Positions 16,674-26,057 of a DNA stretch of 64,000 nt are shown piece by piece (within the stretch, counting starts at the first letter, position 1; each line of letters opens with the position of its first letter). The stretch covers positions 434,001 to 498,000 of the forward strand of contig NZ_JAFJMJ010000001.1 in assembly GCF_017309385.1 (NCBI RefSeq). Reading direction: 5' to 3'. Both the position numbers and the translations under genes were made by a program. Source of the DNA: Amycolatopsis sp. 195334CR (GTDB lineage: Bacteria > Actinomycetota > Actinomycetes > Mycobacteriales > Pseudonocardiaceae). A model generated the notes under the pieces. It did no database searches and was not told the DNA's origin. It was given only the letters and a program-made list of their open reading frames with translations.

Positions 16674-16892
16674 TCAGACGGGCCGGCCGATCGGCCGGAT
16701 CGTCACCGTGTTGAGGTCGACGCCCACCGCCCGGTCCAGCGCGAAGCCGACGCCGTCCGTCCGGAACTCGGGTGCTCCCGGGCCGGGCGACGGGCGTGCA
16801 CCGCCCTGCCCCCCGTTACCTTTTTCGTAGTTCCTGATCAAGGAGCTGTGGTCGCCAGGTTCGGCATGACTGATGCCCCCAGTCGAGTCCAT
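16674..16892 (-). pseudogene. Probable gene remnant left of the IS110 element
   Basis: A 72-codon minus-strand frame. Only its last 35 codons (from about PEFRTDGVGFALDRAV) have the high third-position GC of a real gene; the first half looks random. It ends with TGA at 16674 and has no recognisable family. It lies within 50 nt of the left edge of the insertion sequence, so it is best read as the 3' end of a gene broken by insertion or decay. It could also be a short real gene. Confidence 0.35.
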
Positions 16893-16941
16893 GATCCGGG
16901 GGGTGGTGTCACCGGGCCTGGCGGCATCGAGGGACCGCTGA

Positions 16942-16951
16942 ATAGGGACAC
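16942..16951 (+). repeat. Left direct repeat ATAGGGACAC
   Basis: A ten-base sequence identical to 18255-18264 on the same strand. It probably marks the left boundary or target core of the IS110-family element. Confidence 0.6.
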
Positions 16952-17041
16952 GGCCGCCCGCAGGGCAGGTCTCGTCGTAACGTGGGTGCCGGCCATCGAT
17001 GCCTGACCGGCGACCACCCGCGACGGACGAAAGAACCGTGC

Positions 17042-18247
17042 ATGACCAGCAGTTTCGGCGTGTTCCTCGGCCTTGACGTCGGCAAGGGCAGCCACCACGC
17101 GGTGGGCCTGGATCCGGCTGGCAAGCGGCTGCATGACGGGCCCTTGCCCAACAGCGAACCCAAACTTCGCGCGTTGTTCGACAAGCTCGCCCAGCTCGGT
17201 CCGCTGCTGGTCGTGGTTGATCAGCCAGCCACGATCGGCGCGCTGCCGGTCGCCGTCGCCCGCGCAGCCGGTCACCAAGTCGCCTATCTGCCCGGGCTGG
17301 CGATGCGCCGCATCGCCGATCTCTACCCGGGCAAGGCCAAAACCGATGCTCGCGACGCGTTCATCATCGCCGACGCGGCCCGCTCGCTGCCGCACACGCT
17401 GCGCCCGGTCGACGTCGGGGACGACACCCTGGCCGAGCTGGAAGTGCTGGTCGGCTTCGACGACGACCTGGCCGGCGAAGCCACCCGGATCGCCAACCGC
17501 ATCCGCGGGCTGCTCACCGGCGTCCACCCCGCCCTCGAACGCGCGATCGGCCCGAAGATCAGTCATCCGGCGGTCCTGGAAATCCTGTCCCGTTGCGGTG
17601 GCCCCACCGGAATCCGCAAGGCCGGGCGCCGCAAACTCACTGCCATCGCGAAGGTTCACGCCCCGCGCATGGGCGACACACTCGTCACCGCGATCCTCGA
17701 CGCACTGGACGAGCAAACCGTCACCGTCCCCGGAACCACCGCCGCGGACACCGTGCTGCCCAGACTCGCCGACAGCCTCAAAACCGTGCTCCAGCAACGC
17801 ACACAACTCGCCACCGAGGTCGAGGAGATTCTCGATGCGCACCCTCTTGCCGGGGTCCTGACCTCGATGCCCGGCATCGGGATCAGGACCGCCGCCCGCA
17901 TCCTGCTCGAAATCGGCGACGCCTCCAACTTCGCCAGCTCCGCCCACCTGGCCGCCTACGCCGGCATCGCCCCGGTCACCCGCACCTCGGGCACCAGCAT
18001 CAAAGGCGAACACCCCGCCCGCACCGGCAACCGCAAACTCAAACGCGCGTTCTTCCTCGCCGCCTTCGCCGCACTGCACGACCCGACCAGCCGCGCCTAC
18101 TACGACCGCAAGAGAGCCGAGGGCAAGAAACACAACGCCGCCCTCATCTGCCTCGCCCGACGACGCTGCGACGTCCTCTACGCCATGCTCCGAAACGGAG
18201 CCCGCTACCGACACCCCGAACCAACCCACGCCGCAGCAGCCGCTTGA
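17042..18247 (+). CDS. IS110 family transposase
   Basis: A 401-residue DEDD-type recombinase. The N-terminal RuvC-like domain has LGLDVGKGSHHAV, VVVDQPATIG and AKTDARDAFIIADAAR. The C-terminal transposase_20 domain has TSMPGIGIRTAARILLEIGD and AAYAGIAPVTRTSG with its catalytic-type serine. The length is normal and the frame intact, so it may be active. The usual second acidic residue (Glu in vEaTG) is Asp in VVVDQPATIG. ATG at 17042 is the natural start. IS110 enzymes work with a structured RNA that specifies target and donor. Confidence 0.93.
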   Translation: MTSSFGVFLGLDVGKGSHHAVGLDPAGKRLHDGPLPNSEPKLRALFDKLAQLGPLLVVVDQPATIGALPVAVARAAGHQVAYLPGLAMRRIADLYPGKAKTDARDAFIIADAARSLPHTLRPVDVGDDTLAELEVLVGFDDDLAGEATRIANRIRGLLTGVHPALERAIGPKISHPAVLEILSRCGGPTGIRKAGRRKLTAIAKVHAPRMGDTLVTAILDALDEQTVTVPGTTAADTVLPRLADSLKTVLQQRTQLATEVEEILDAHPLAGVLTSMPGIGIRTAARILLEIGDASNFASSAHLAAYAGIAPVTRTSGTSIKGEHPARTGNRKLKRAFFLAAFAALHDPTSRAYYDRKRAEGKKHNAALICLARRRCDVLYAMLRNGARYRHPEPTHAAAAA

Positions 18248-18254
18248 CAAACTC

Positions 18255-18264
18255 ATAGGGACAC
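18255..18264 (+). repeat. Right direct repeat ATAGGGACAC
   Basis: Copy of the left repeat, 8 nt after the transposase stop codon and followed by a run of C residues. It probably marks the right boundary of the element. Confidence 0.6.
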
Positions 18265-18355
18265 CCCCCCATGGCCACCGACGAAATCGAAACACTCGCC
18301 GTCGTGCAGGTGGGCGCTGCAACTGCCGACCGGGGTGAGGGCGAACGGCTCCGAC

Positions 18356-18571
18356 ATGTACGACATCGATATCGCGCCCTACGAACTCCTCATTCACCGG
18401 ATCCTCGACCTCAACTCCGCCAGCAAACACACCGTGATGCGCGGGCTGCTCGAGGCTGTCCTAGCACCATCGGTGGTGGTCTTGGAGCGCAGTGGACGGC
18501 CGATCAAGCCCCGGTCGGAACAGGAGACCGAACTCCTCGACCGCGCGAAAGAACTTTCGATGGCCAAGTGA
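18356..18571 (+). CDS. Small hypothetical protein, possibly the remnant of an interrupted gene
   Basis: Starting at ATG 18356 (MYDIDIAPYELLIHRILDL) there are 71 codons with mostly G/C third positions, ending TGA at 18569-18571. The reading can be extended to GTG 18335. A separate short frame just inside the flank (from 18271, MATDEIETLAVVQVG) is out of phase. This suggests a frame-shifted or rearranged gene beside the insertion sequence. No family recognised. Confidence 0.42.
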   Translation: MYDIDIAPYELLIHRILDLNSASKHTVMRGLLEAVLAPSVVVLERSGRPIKPRSEQETELLDRAKELSMAK

Positions 18572-18654
18572 TGCAGCGGGGCGACCGGTGTGTGAGTTGA
18601 TCGGCTCAAGCCCGGCAGGGCAGGCGCCCTCATCGCCCCCGGCCGTGGCGAGCA

Positions 18655-18776
18655 CAACCGGGCTCCGCACGGACAGCCGCCGGGCCTCCGGCCGTGGTCG
18701 CGTCGAGATCCAGGACAAGCTCGCCCGCCACCTGGCCGAGCACGACGGCCTGCGCAAAGCGGAACGCCCGAGCTGA
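18655..18776 (+). pseudogene. C-terminal gene fragment beside the IS110 element
   Basis: About 40 codons with coding-like third positions (GRVEIQDKLARHLAEHDGL) end with TGA at 18774-18776. No start codon or ribosome site fits upstream. It is a different frame from the 18356-18571 reading. Best explained as debris of a gene lost near the insertion; function unknown. It ends 10 nt before the convergent FtsX gene end. Confidence 0.3.
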
Positions 18777-18786
18777 GACGACGTGA

Positions 18787-20565
18787 CTACGCGGTCCCGA
18801 GCACCGGCGTGACCGGGCGGCGCGCGTCGAGCACCGCGGGCACGGTGGCGCTGGCGGCGACCAGGAGCACCAGTCCGGCGCCCGCGGTCAGCAGCCACCA
18901 GGCCGGTGGCGGCGTGGTCATCGGGGCGGCGGAGAGCACCTGGACCAGGCCGAGGCCGAGCGGCAGTCCGACGGCGGCGCCGCCCGCCGCGGCCGGGAGC
19001 TGCGCCACCGCGAGCGCGGCGGTGACCTGGCCCGGAGTCGCGCCGAAGGCCCGCGCCACGGCCAGCGAACGCCGCGCGTCCAGTGCCGTGGACCAGGTGA
19101 GGATGAGTGTGTTGACCGCGGCCAGCACGAGCAGCGCCGCGGTGACGGCCAGCACCGTGCGGTCGGTCTGGTCACCGCGCAGGTTGGTCAGCGTGGTGCC
19201 GCCGAGGTCGTAGCCCTTCGACGGCTGCGCCCGCAACGCCAGCGCGGCGCTGATCGCCACCCCGGCCGTGGCGACGCTCGCGGCGCTGAGCAGAGCACGG
19301 CGCGGCCTGCGCGCGACCAGGCGCAACCCCAGCAACAACGGCACGGGCAACCGGCCAGCCAGCGCGGTGAGCCCGGCGGCGTGGTCCACCGACCGCACCA
19401 CCGCGACCAGCGCGGGCACTGTGGCGGAGCGCGCCGCGCGCACCGACGGCCCGGCCGTGCTCGCCAACGCGACCAGCACGGCCAGCACCAGCACCGGCAG
19501 CGCGGTGCCGAACGTGACCGGGAGATCCGCGTCCAGCAGGCTGGCGCTCGCACCGGCCAGCAGGGGCGTGGCGAACTGCCCGGCGACCAGCCCCAGCCCC
19601 GCCGCGACGAGCCCGAGGACCAGGTACTCGGCGAGCAGGACCGCGGTGACCACGGCGGGCGTGGCGCCGACGGCCTTGAGCAGACCGGCCCGGCGGGTCT
19701 GCCCGTCCGCCCGCGCGGCGGCCAGGACGGCTGCCCCGGTGACCGCGGAGATCGCGAGCAGCCAGCCACCGACGATCAGCGCCGGCGTGGTGTCGCGGAA
19801 GACCTTCGCGTCCTGGCTGGAGATGTCCTGCCACGCGCGGAGGTGCAGCCGCACCTCGCCGTGGCCGAGCGAGCGCCGGAACACCGGCGCGTCGCCGGGA
19901 TCGACCAAGCGCAGGTGCATCGCGTACGCGGGCGCGAGCTGCGTGGAGGACAGCGCCTGTGCGTCCACTTCGGACAGCCACACCAGGCCGCTGTAGTTGC
20001 TCGGACCGCCGTAGGGGCCGGTCCCCTCGGCGCCGGGGTAGACGCCGTGCGCGGCGGTGACGGCGATTCCGGCCACCGGGAACTCCTTGCCCGCCACGGT
20101 GATCCGCTCCCCCGCCCGGACACCGAGCGCCTCGGCGAAGCCCCGTTCGACCACCACCCCGCCTTCGCGCAGCCAGCCACCGGAGGTCACCAGCGGCTGG
20201 TCGAGCGCGTCCGGCTCGCCCCGGCGGCCTTCGACCACCACCCTGGCCTCCCGGCCGTGCGCGGTCACCGACGCGTACAGCAGCAGATGCGGTCCACTGT
20301 GGATGGTCACCTCCGGCCGGTCCGCCACCTCGTCGAGTGCGGCCAGGTCGGCGGGGCCGGTTTCCTCGGTCTGCACCACCACATCCGGCCCGCCGGTGAC
20401 CGCGCGGGTGTGCTCGTAACGCACGCCGGTCGCGCCGGACACGGACAGGCCCACCGCCAGCGCGGTGGCCGCGATGCCGACGGTGAGCAGGAAAACGGTG
20501 GCCTGCACCGGACGCCGGCGCAGGTCGGCGAGGACCAACCGGCACCCCAGCAGGATCCGCCCCAT
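18787..20565 (-). CDS. ABC transporter permease, FtsX-like (MacB type)
   Basis: A 592-residue membrane protein. An N-terminal membrane anchor (ATVFLLTVGIAATALAVGL) is followed by an extracytoplasmic domain (about 45-260), an FtsX domain (LLAISAVTGAAVLAAARAD, three helices) and a second FtsX-like segment at the C terminus (AVTAALLVLAAVNTLILTW). It is shorter than the usual roughly 800-residue two-FtsX permeases. It starts 3 nt after the ATPase gene and forms its partner. Probable export of a lipid, peptide or drug; the substrate is unknown. The 3' end points at the IS110 scar. Confidence 0.85.
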   Translation of the reverse strand: MGRILLGCRLVLADLRRRPVQATVFLLTVGIAATALAVGLSVSGATGVRYEHTRAVTGGPDVVVQTEETGPADLAALDEVADRPEVTIHSGPHLLLYASVTAHGREARVVVEGRRGEPDALDQPLVTSGGWLREGGVVVERGFAEALGVRAGERITVAGKEFPVAGIAVTAAHGVYPGAEGTGPYGGPSNYSGLVWLSEVDAQALSSTQLAPAYAMHLRLVDPGDAPVFRRSLGHGEVRLHLRAWQDISSQDAKVFRDTTPALIVGGWLLAISAVTGAAVLAAARADGQTRRAGLLKAVGATPAVVTAVLLAEYLVLGLVAAGLGLVAGQFATPLLAGASASLLDADLPVTFGTALPVLVLAVLVALASTAGPSVRAARSATVPALVAVVRSVDHAAGLTALAGRLPVPLLLGLRLVARRPRRALLSAASVATAGVAISAALALRAQPSKGYDLGGTTLTNLRGDQTDRTVLAVTAALLVLAAVNTLILTWSTALDARRSLAVARAFGATPGQVTAALAVAQLPAAAGGAAVGLPLGLGLVQVLSAAPMTTPPPAWWLLTAGAGLVLLVAASATVPAVLDARRPVTPVLGTA

Positions 20566-20568
20566 GCC

Positions 20569-21293
<725 letters not shown>

Positions 21294-21297
<4 letters not shown>

Positions 21298-21818
21298 CCC
21301 GCCTCCCCTCGCGGTGCCCATGCCCGCTCGCACGCTTCCAGCCACCGCAGATCTGCTCGCAACCGCAACACGACGCCCTCCAGCAACAAGCCCGACACCG
21401 AGCCTTCGTCCTCGTCCAGCGCCGCTCGCTGCGCGTCCCGCAGGCGGCGCAGCAGTTCGCGGCGCTGCGCGTCGATCACCGCGAGCGGGTCCGCGAGCCG
21501 GGCCGCCGCGGCGGCCACCAGTTTGAGGTGGAACTCCGCGAGATCCGGCTTGGGCCAGCTCACCTCGGCCACCCATTCCGCAACGCGCCGCTGCCCGGCC
21601 GGGGTCAGCGCGTAGGTCTTGCGCTCGGGCCGGTCCGGCAGCCCGGGCGCGCGCTCGGCGGTGACCAGCCCGGCCTTCTCCAGCCGGGCCAGCGTCACGT
21701 ACACCTGCCCCGCGTTCAGCGACTCCCCCAGCGGGCCGAGTGCATCACGCAACCGCGCCCCCAGCTGGTAACCGTGCGACGGCTCCTTGGCCAGCAACGC
21801 CAGCACCACATCGCGCAC
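21294..21818 (-). CDS. PadR family transcriptional regulator
   Basis: A 174-residue repressor. The N-terminal winged helix is canonical (VVLALLAKEPSHGYQLGARL, GQVYVTLARLEKAGLV), and the C-terminal helices dimerise. PadR proteins usually repress the transporter they sit with and release DNA on binding its substrate. GTG start at 21818, 10 nt from the palindromic site upstream. First gene of the efflux operon, so autoregulation is likely. Confidence 0.88.
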
Positions 21819-21828
21819 CGGCTCACCC

Positions 21829-21858
21829 CTAACAGTTAGGCGTATACCTATCTGTTAG
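21829..21858 (-). promoter_or_regulatory. Probable PadR operator, two related sites
   Basis: CTAACAGTTAG (21829-21839) is a perfect palindrome. CTATCTGTTAG (21848-21858) is the same motif with two mismatches, 19 bp away. Between them lies GTATAC. On the minus strand a TAGGTATAC -10-like box falls between the sites, so bound PadR would block the promoter. Confidence 0.6.
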
Positions 21859-22005
21859 CCATCTGACCTGTCAAGGATCACCGTGACGGCGCCGTCGGAG
21901 GTCACCGTCCAAGAAGCTGCCGCCCAGTCGAGGCGACCATCACCATCAGCCTGCCCATCGATCAGCTGCCCCAAGGTCACCGAGACAGCGGAGAGGGTCC
22001 TCGAC

Positions 22006-22048
22006 ACAAAAACAAACCAGCCCGCCACCTCGTAAGGTGACGGGCTGG
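22006..22048 (-). terminator. Rho-independent terminator of the tRNA operon
   Basis: A 14-bp stem (22017-22030 with 22035-22048, one C/T mismatch that pairs as G-U in RNA) has a 4-nt loop. On the minus strand it is followed by TTTGTTTTTGT. It lies directly downstream of tRNA-Glu. The stretch from 21859 to 22005 holds no gene that I can see. Confidence 0.8.
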
Positions 22049-22055
22049 TGGTGCG

Positions 22056-22128
22056 TACCCCCGATGGGATTCGAACCCACGCTACCGGCGTGAGAGGCCG
22101 GCGTCCTAGGCCGCTAGACGACGGGGGC
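22056..22128 (-). tRNA. tRNA-Glu (anticodon CUC)
   Basis: A 73-nt cloverleaf: acceptor GCCCCCG pairs with CGGGGGT, anticodon stem CCGGC/GCCGG with loop CTCTCAC giving anticodon CUC, T loop GTTCGAATC. Discriminator base A. The CCA tail is not encoded. It is transcribed after tRNA-Gln in the same direction, 60 nt downstream. It supplies GluRS, whose gene lies 1.1 kb upstream. Confidence 0.95.
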
Positions 22129-22188
22129 TAGGAACTTCTTCCTTTGTTGCGAGAGAGAACTTACCAGACCGGTTTTTCCCTCTTGCAG

Positions 22189-22260
22189 CTGGGGTACCAG
22201 GACTCGAACCTAGACTAACTGAACCAGAATCAGTCGTGCTGCCAATTACACCATACCCCA
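22189..22260 (-). tRNA. tRNA-Gln (anticodon CUG)
   Basis: A 72-nt cloverleaf: acceptor TGGGGTA pairs with TACCCCA, anticodon stem ACTGA/TCAGT with loop TTCTGGT giving anticodon CUG, T loop GTTCGAGTC, discriminator G. In organisms lacking GlnRS this tRNA is first charged with Glu by GluRS and then amidated by GatCAB; both are encoded in this window. An AATATA (TATATT on the minus strand, 22307-22312) could be its -10. Confidence 0.95.
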
Positions 22261-22353
22261 ATGGGGTGCGTTTCCGATCTTGACCGGCTTCGCACCGCCG
22301 GGAAGAAATATAGACCACCCCCTCCGGGCCCCCGCAGGCGGGGGCACCGAGAG

Positions 22354-23133
22354 TCACCTCGGGGCGGGCACCCCGACCCTGGCGAACTCGCAAACCAGCA
22401 GTTCAGGCAGCTCCGCCAAGCCTTCAAGCACGTGCACGCCGCGGGGCACTTCAGCCCCGGTGGCCGCCCGGTCCAGCCAGACCGCGCCGAGGCCGGCGTC
22501 GCGGGCGCCGATCGCGTCGGTGTCCAGCTTGTCGCCGACGTGCACCGCCTCGCCGGGGTCGCAGCCCAGGGCCAGGCACACTGTGTGAAACATCACCGGA
22601 TCGGGTTTGGCGGCGCCCATCTCCCCCGCGATGGCGATGTGGTCGAAGAACCGGGCGAGCCCGAGATCAGCCAGCTTGGTGCGCTGGTGCGCACCGGAGG
22701 CGTTGGTCACCGCCGCGAGGTGGACGCCGGCCGCCCGCAGCCACTCCAGGCACGGCAGCACGTCGTCGAACAGGCGCCACGAGCGCCGCAGGAGGTCCAG
22801 CCGCCGCCGTTCGAAGGACGCGGCCTCCTCCACGCACACGGGCTGCCCGATCTCGGCGAGAAAGCTCTGGGTACGCGTGCGGTGCATCGCCGCGTAGTCG
22901 AGGTCGCCGGCGACCACCATGGCCACGTGCCGGTCGGTCACCGTCTCCCACAGCGGCCAGAGGTCGGCGCGGCCGAGCACGGCGGCCAGCGCGCCACTGC
23001 TGGACGCGGTGAAGTCGATCAGGGTGTCGTCGATGTCGAGGCAGACCAGGCGCAGGGCCGGGGCAGCCCACGGGTCGGCCGGTGAAGCCGGGGTTGTCCC
23101 CCGCTGTCTCGGGGGTGCGAGCGCAAATTCCAC
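22354..23133 (-). CDS. HAD superfamily hydrolase
   Basis: A 259-residue phosphatase-like protein: motif I DIDDTLIDF (nucleophile and acid Asp), motif II TNASG, motif III around KPDPV, motif IV GDKLDTDAIGA. An inserted helical cap follows motif I, as in subfamily I. The substrate is probably a small phosphorylated metabolite, unidentified. GTG start at 23133 with only a weak ribosome site. It lies 80 nt downstream of gltX in the same direction and may share its transcript. Confidence 0.85.
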   Translation of the reverse strand: MEFALAPPRQRGTTPASPADPWAAPALRLVCLDIDDTLIDFTASSSGALAAVLGRADLWPLWETVTDRHVAMVVAGDLDYAAMHRTRTQSFLAEIGQPVCVEEAASFERRRLDLLRRSWRLFDDVLPCLEWLRAAGVHLAAVTNASGAHQRTKLADLGLARFFDHIAIAGEMGAAKPDPVMFHTVCLALGCDPGEAVHVGDKLDTDAIGARDAGLGAVWLDRAATGAEVPRGVHVLEGLAELPELLVCEFARVGVPAPR

Positions 23134-23213
23134 TCAGAGAGGCTAGGGGTAGCCACGGCTTCACCGATTCGACCAACGAGGTGAACTAAGAAAGAACTGA
23201 CACGGTCAAGCGG

Positions 23214-24701
23214 TTACAGCCCGACACCGTCGAGTGCACGCCGCAACCGGCCGAGAGAGACCTCTCGCCCGAGCAGTTCCATCGATTCGTAAAGCGGCGG
23301 TGAAACCGTACGTCCGGTAATTCCCACGCGCACCGGCGCAAAAGCCTTGCGGGGCTTGAGCCCCAGCTTCTCCACAAGTGCGTTCTTCAGCGCTTCCTCG
23401 ATACCGGGAGTATCCCAGGAGGACAGTTCCTCGAGCGCCTCCACAGCGGCGCGGAGTACCGGCTCGGCGTCCGGGCCGAGCACCTTGGTCGCCGCGGCCT
23501 CCTCCGGCGCGAACTCCTCTTCGGACACAAAAAGGAAACGAACCATGTCCACTGTGTCCGACAACACGGTCACCCGCTCCTGCACCAGCGGGGCGATCGC
23601 GCGCAGCCTGGTCAGCTCGCTTTCGGACGGTTGCGCCGGAAGTACGCCCGCGGTCTGCAGATAGGGCACCACGCGCGCGGTGAAATCGTCCACGTCGAGG
23701 GCCCGCACATGCGTTCCGTTGATCGCTTCGGCTTTCTTCAAGTCGAACCTCGCCGGGTTCGCGCTCACCTTGCCGATTTCGAACGCGTCCACCAGTTCCG
23801 CCGCGCTGAAGATGTCCCGATCGTCCGCGATCGCCCAGCCCAGCAGGGCCAGATAGTTGACCAGGCCCTCCTTGATGAAACCGCGGTCGCGAAGGTTGAA
23901 CAGATTCGAAGACGGATCACGCTTGGACAGTTTTTTGTTGCCCTCCCCCATCACATAGGGAAGGTGCCCGAACTGCGGCGTGCCCTCGGCCACGCCGATG
24001 CGCTCCAGCGCCGCGTACAGCGCGATCTGCCGCGGTGTGGACGGCAGCAGGTCCTCCCCGCGCAGCACGTGGGTGATCTTCATCAGCGCGTCGTCGACCG
24101 GGTTGGTCAGCGTGTACAGCGGCTCGCCGTTGTTCCGCACCAGCACCGGGTCGGGAATGGTGCCCGCCGGGAAGCTGATCTCCCCGCGCACCAGGTCGGT
24201 CCAGCCCAGGTCCTGCTCGGGCATGCGCAGCCGGAGCACCGGCTTGCGGCCCTCGGCGCGGAACGCGGCGCGCTGCTCGTCGCTCAGCTCGCGGTCGAAG
24301 TTGTCGTAGCCGAGCTTGGGGTCCTGGCCGGCCGCCTTGCGCCGCGCCTCGACCTCTTCGTTGGTCGAGAACGCCTCGTACAGCTCCCCCGCCGCGAGCA
24401 GCTTGGCGGCCACGTCGGCGTAGATCTCCCGCCGCAGGCTCTGCCGGTACGGTCCGTGCTCGCCGCCGACCTCGGGGCCCTCGTCCCAGTCGATCCCCAC
24501 CCAGCGCAGCGCCTCGATCAGCGATTCGTAGGACTCCTCGGAGTCGCGGGCGGCGTCGGTGTCCTCGATCCGGAACACCAGGCTGCCGCCGTGGTGCCGG
24601 GCGAAGGCCCAGTTGAACAAGGCCGTCCGGATCATCCCGACGTGCGGGGCGCCGGTCGGCGATGGGCAGAAGCGGGCGCGCACAGGCGTGGTCTCAGTCA
24701 T
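23214..24701 (-). CDS. gltX: Glutamyl-tRNA synthetase
   Basis: A 495-residue class I synthetase. The HIGH-type motif is [10 protein letters not shown] (13-22), the KMSKS-type motif KLSKR is at 257-261, and IEDTD lies near 46. The C-terminal anticodon-binding domain starts at about 330. The length suits bacterial GluRS. In actinobacteria without GlnRS this enzyme is non-discriminating and also loads tRNA-Gln with Glu. The gene is followed by the HAD gene and the Gln/Glu tRNAs; the ATG at 24701 is divergent from the flavoprotein gene. Confidence 0.97.
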   Translation of the reverse strand: MTETTPVRARFCPSPTGAPHVGMIRTALFNWAFARHHGGSLVFRIEDTDAARDSEESYESLIEALRWVGIDWDEGPEVGGEHGPYRQSLRREIYADVAAKLLAAGELYEAFSTNEEVEARRKAAGQDPKLGYDNFDRELSDEQRAAFRAEGRKPVLRLRMPEQDLGWTDLVRGEISFPAGTIPDPVLVRNNGEPLYTLTNPVDDALMKITHVLRGEDLLPSTPRQIALYAALERIGVAEGTPQFGHLPYVMGEGNKKLSKRDPSSNLFNLRDRGFIKEGLVNYLALLGWAIADDRDIFSAAELVDAFEIGKVSANPARFDLKKAEAINGTHVRALDVDDFTARVVPYLQTAGVLPAQPSESELTRLRAIAPLVQERVTVLSDTVDMVRFLFVSEEEFAPEEAAATKVLGPDAEPVLRAAVEALEELSSWDTPGIEEALKNALVEKLGLKPRKAFAPVRVGITGRTVSPPLYESMELLGREVSLGRLRRALDGVGL

Positions 24702-24800
24702 AGCCCGACCAGCGTATCCAGTGGCCGGACGCTTGACACACGGGTGGTGCCGGGTGCACGCTCGATTTATTCAACAAGCGATGAAAAAGAGGTGGTAGCC

Positions 24801-26057
24801 ATGACCGAGCGCACCGACTGCGTGGTCATCGGCGGCGGACCGGCGGGCATGGTGCTGGGGCTGCTGCTGGCCAGGGCCGGCGTGGAGGTGACCGTGCTGG
24901 AGAAGCACGCCGACTTCCTGCGCGACTTCCGCGGGGACACCGTGCACCCGTCCACCCTGCAGCTGCTCGACGAGCTGGGGCTGGGCGAGCGGTTCCACGC
25001 CCTGCCGCACAGCGAGATCCAGCAGATCGGCTTCCCCATCGGCCGCGACGGCGTGCTCACCTTCGCCGACCTGTCGCGGCTCAAGGTCAACTACCCGTAC
25101 GTCGCGATGGTGCCGCAGTGGGACTTCCTCGACCTGCTCGCCGACGCCGGCCGCGAGGAACCGGCGTTCACCCTGCGGATGAGCACCGAGGTCACCGGCC
25201 TGGTCGCCGAGGGCGACCGCATCGCGGGCGTGCGCTACCGCACCACCGACGGCACCGAGGGCGAACTGCACGCCAACCTGGTCGTGGCCGCCGACGGCCG
25301 CTGGTCGCTGGCGCGGCGGCAGGCCGGAATGCGGCCGCAGGAGTTCGACGTGCCGTTCGACGCCTGGTGGTTCCGGCTGCCACGGCACGAGAACGAGCGC
25401 GGCGACACCATCAGCCCGCAGATGCGGAACCGGAAGTTCGCCGTGGCGCTGCCGCGCGAGGGCTACTTCCAGATCGCCTACCTGGCGCCGAAGGGTTCGG
25501 ACGAGGACCTGCGCCACGCCGGGATCGAGCGGTTCCGGGCCAGCGTCGCCGACGCCTACCCGGACTACGCCGACCGGCTGGACACGCTGGAGACGATGGA
25601 CGACGTCAAGTTCCTGGACGTGCGGCTGAACCGGCTGCACCGCTGGCACACCGACGGCCTGCTGTGCATCGGCGACGCCGCGCACGCCATGTCCCCGATC
25701 GGCGGGGTCGGCATCAACCTGGCCGTGCAGGACGCGGTGGCCACCGCGCACCTGCTCGCCGCGCCGCTGCGCCGGGGCAGGCCGCGGCCGAAGGACCTGG
25801 CCAGGGTGCGGACCAGGCGGTGGCTGCCGACCGTGGCGGTGCAGCTGCTCCAGCGGCTGCTGCACCGCGCGGTGATGCGGCCGGTGATGGAGGGCAGGCG
25901 GAACGGACCGCCGAAGCCGGTGATGGTGTTGCTCACCCGGTTCCCGGCGCTGTCGGTGGTCCCGGCCTACCTGATCGGGGTCGGCCTGCGGCCCGAGCAC
26001 GCGCCGGGGTTCGCCCGGCGGAAGAGCGAGCTCAGCCCTGCACCACGGGGTTCGTGA
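24801..26057 (+). CDS. FAD-dependent aromatic-ring monooxygenase-like protein
   Basis: A 418-residue flavoprotein of the PHBH/UbiH class. The FAD-binding GxGxxG is CVVIGGGPAGMVLGLLL, the DG motif is LVVAADGRWSLARRQ, and the GD motif is LLCIGDAAHAMSPIGGVGIN. Such enzymes hydroxylate phenols or other aromatics with NAD(P)H. ATG at 24801 has GAGGTGG upstream. The substrate is not evident. Its last 26 nt overlap the convergent FAH-family gene. Confidence 0.88.
   Translation: MTERTDCVVIGGGPAGMVLGLLLARAGVEVTVLEKHADFLRDFRGDTVHPSTLQLLDELGLGERFHALPHSEIQQIGFPIGRDGVLTFADLSRLKVNYPYVAMVPQWDFLDLLADAGREEPAFTLRMSTEVTGLVAEGDRIAGVRYRTTDGTEGELHANLVVAADGRWSLARRQAGMRPQEFDVPFDAWWFRLPRHENERGDTISPQMRNRKFAVALPREGYFQIAYLAPKGSDEDLRHAGIERFRASVADAYPDYADRLDTLETMDDVKFLDVRLNRLHRWHTDGLLCIGDAAHAMSPIGGVGINLAVQDAVATAHLLAAPLRRGRPRPKDLARVRTRRWLPTVAVQLLQRLLHRAVMRPVMEGRRNGPPKPVMVLLTRFPALSVVPAYLIGVGLRPEHAPGFARRKSELSPAPRGS

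Larger units (their letters stand above)
16942..18264 (+). mobile_element. IS110-family insertion sequence
   Basis: The transposase gene is bracketed by direct copies of ATAGGGACAC (16942-16951 and 18255-18264). The left non-coding end is about 100 nt, the right end about 17 nt after the stop codon. Long left and short right ends are typical of the IS110 group, in which the left end encodes the bridge RNA. No inverted repeats were seen, as expected for the family. TTGACA overlaps the transposase stop (18244-18249). Exact ends are inferred from the direct repeats; one copy may belong to the target. Confidence 0.75.

Noticed and set aside
18492..18654. Upstream extension of the 18655-18776 fragment
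   Set aside because: Third-position bias is lost before about 18655, so the extension is not treated as coding.
23631..24800. A long plus-strand frame opposite gltX that runs into the flavoprotein gene
   Set aside because: It is the antisense of gltX; coding bias belongs to the minus strand. The flavoprotein starts at ATG 24801 with a ribosome site.
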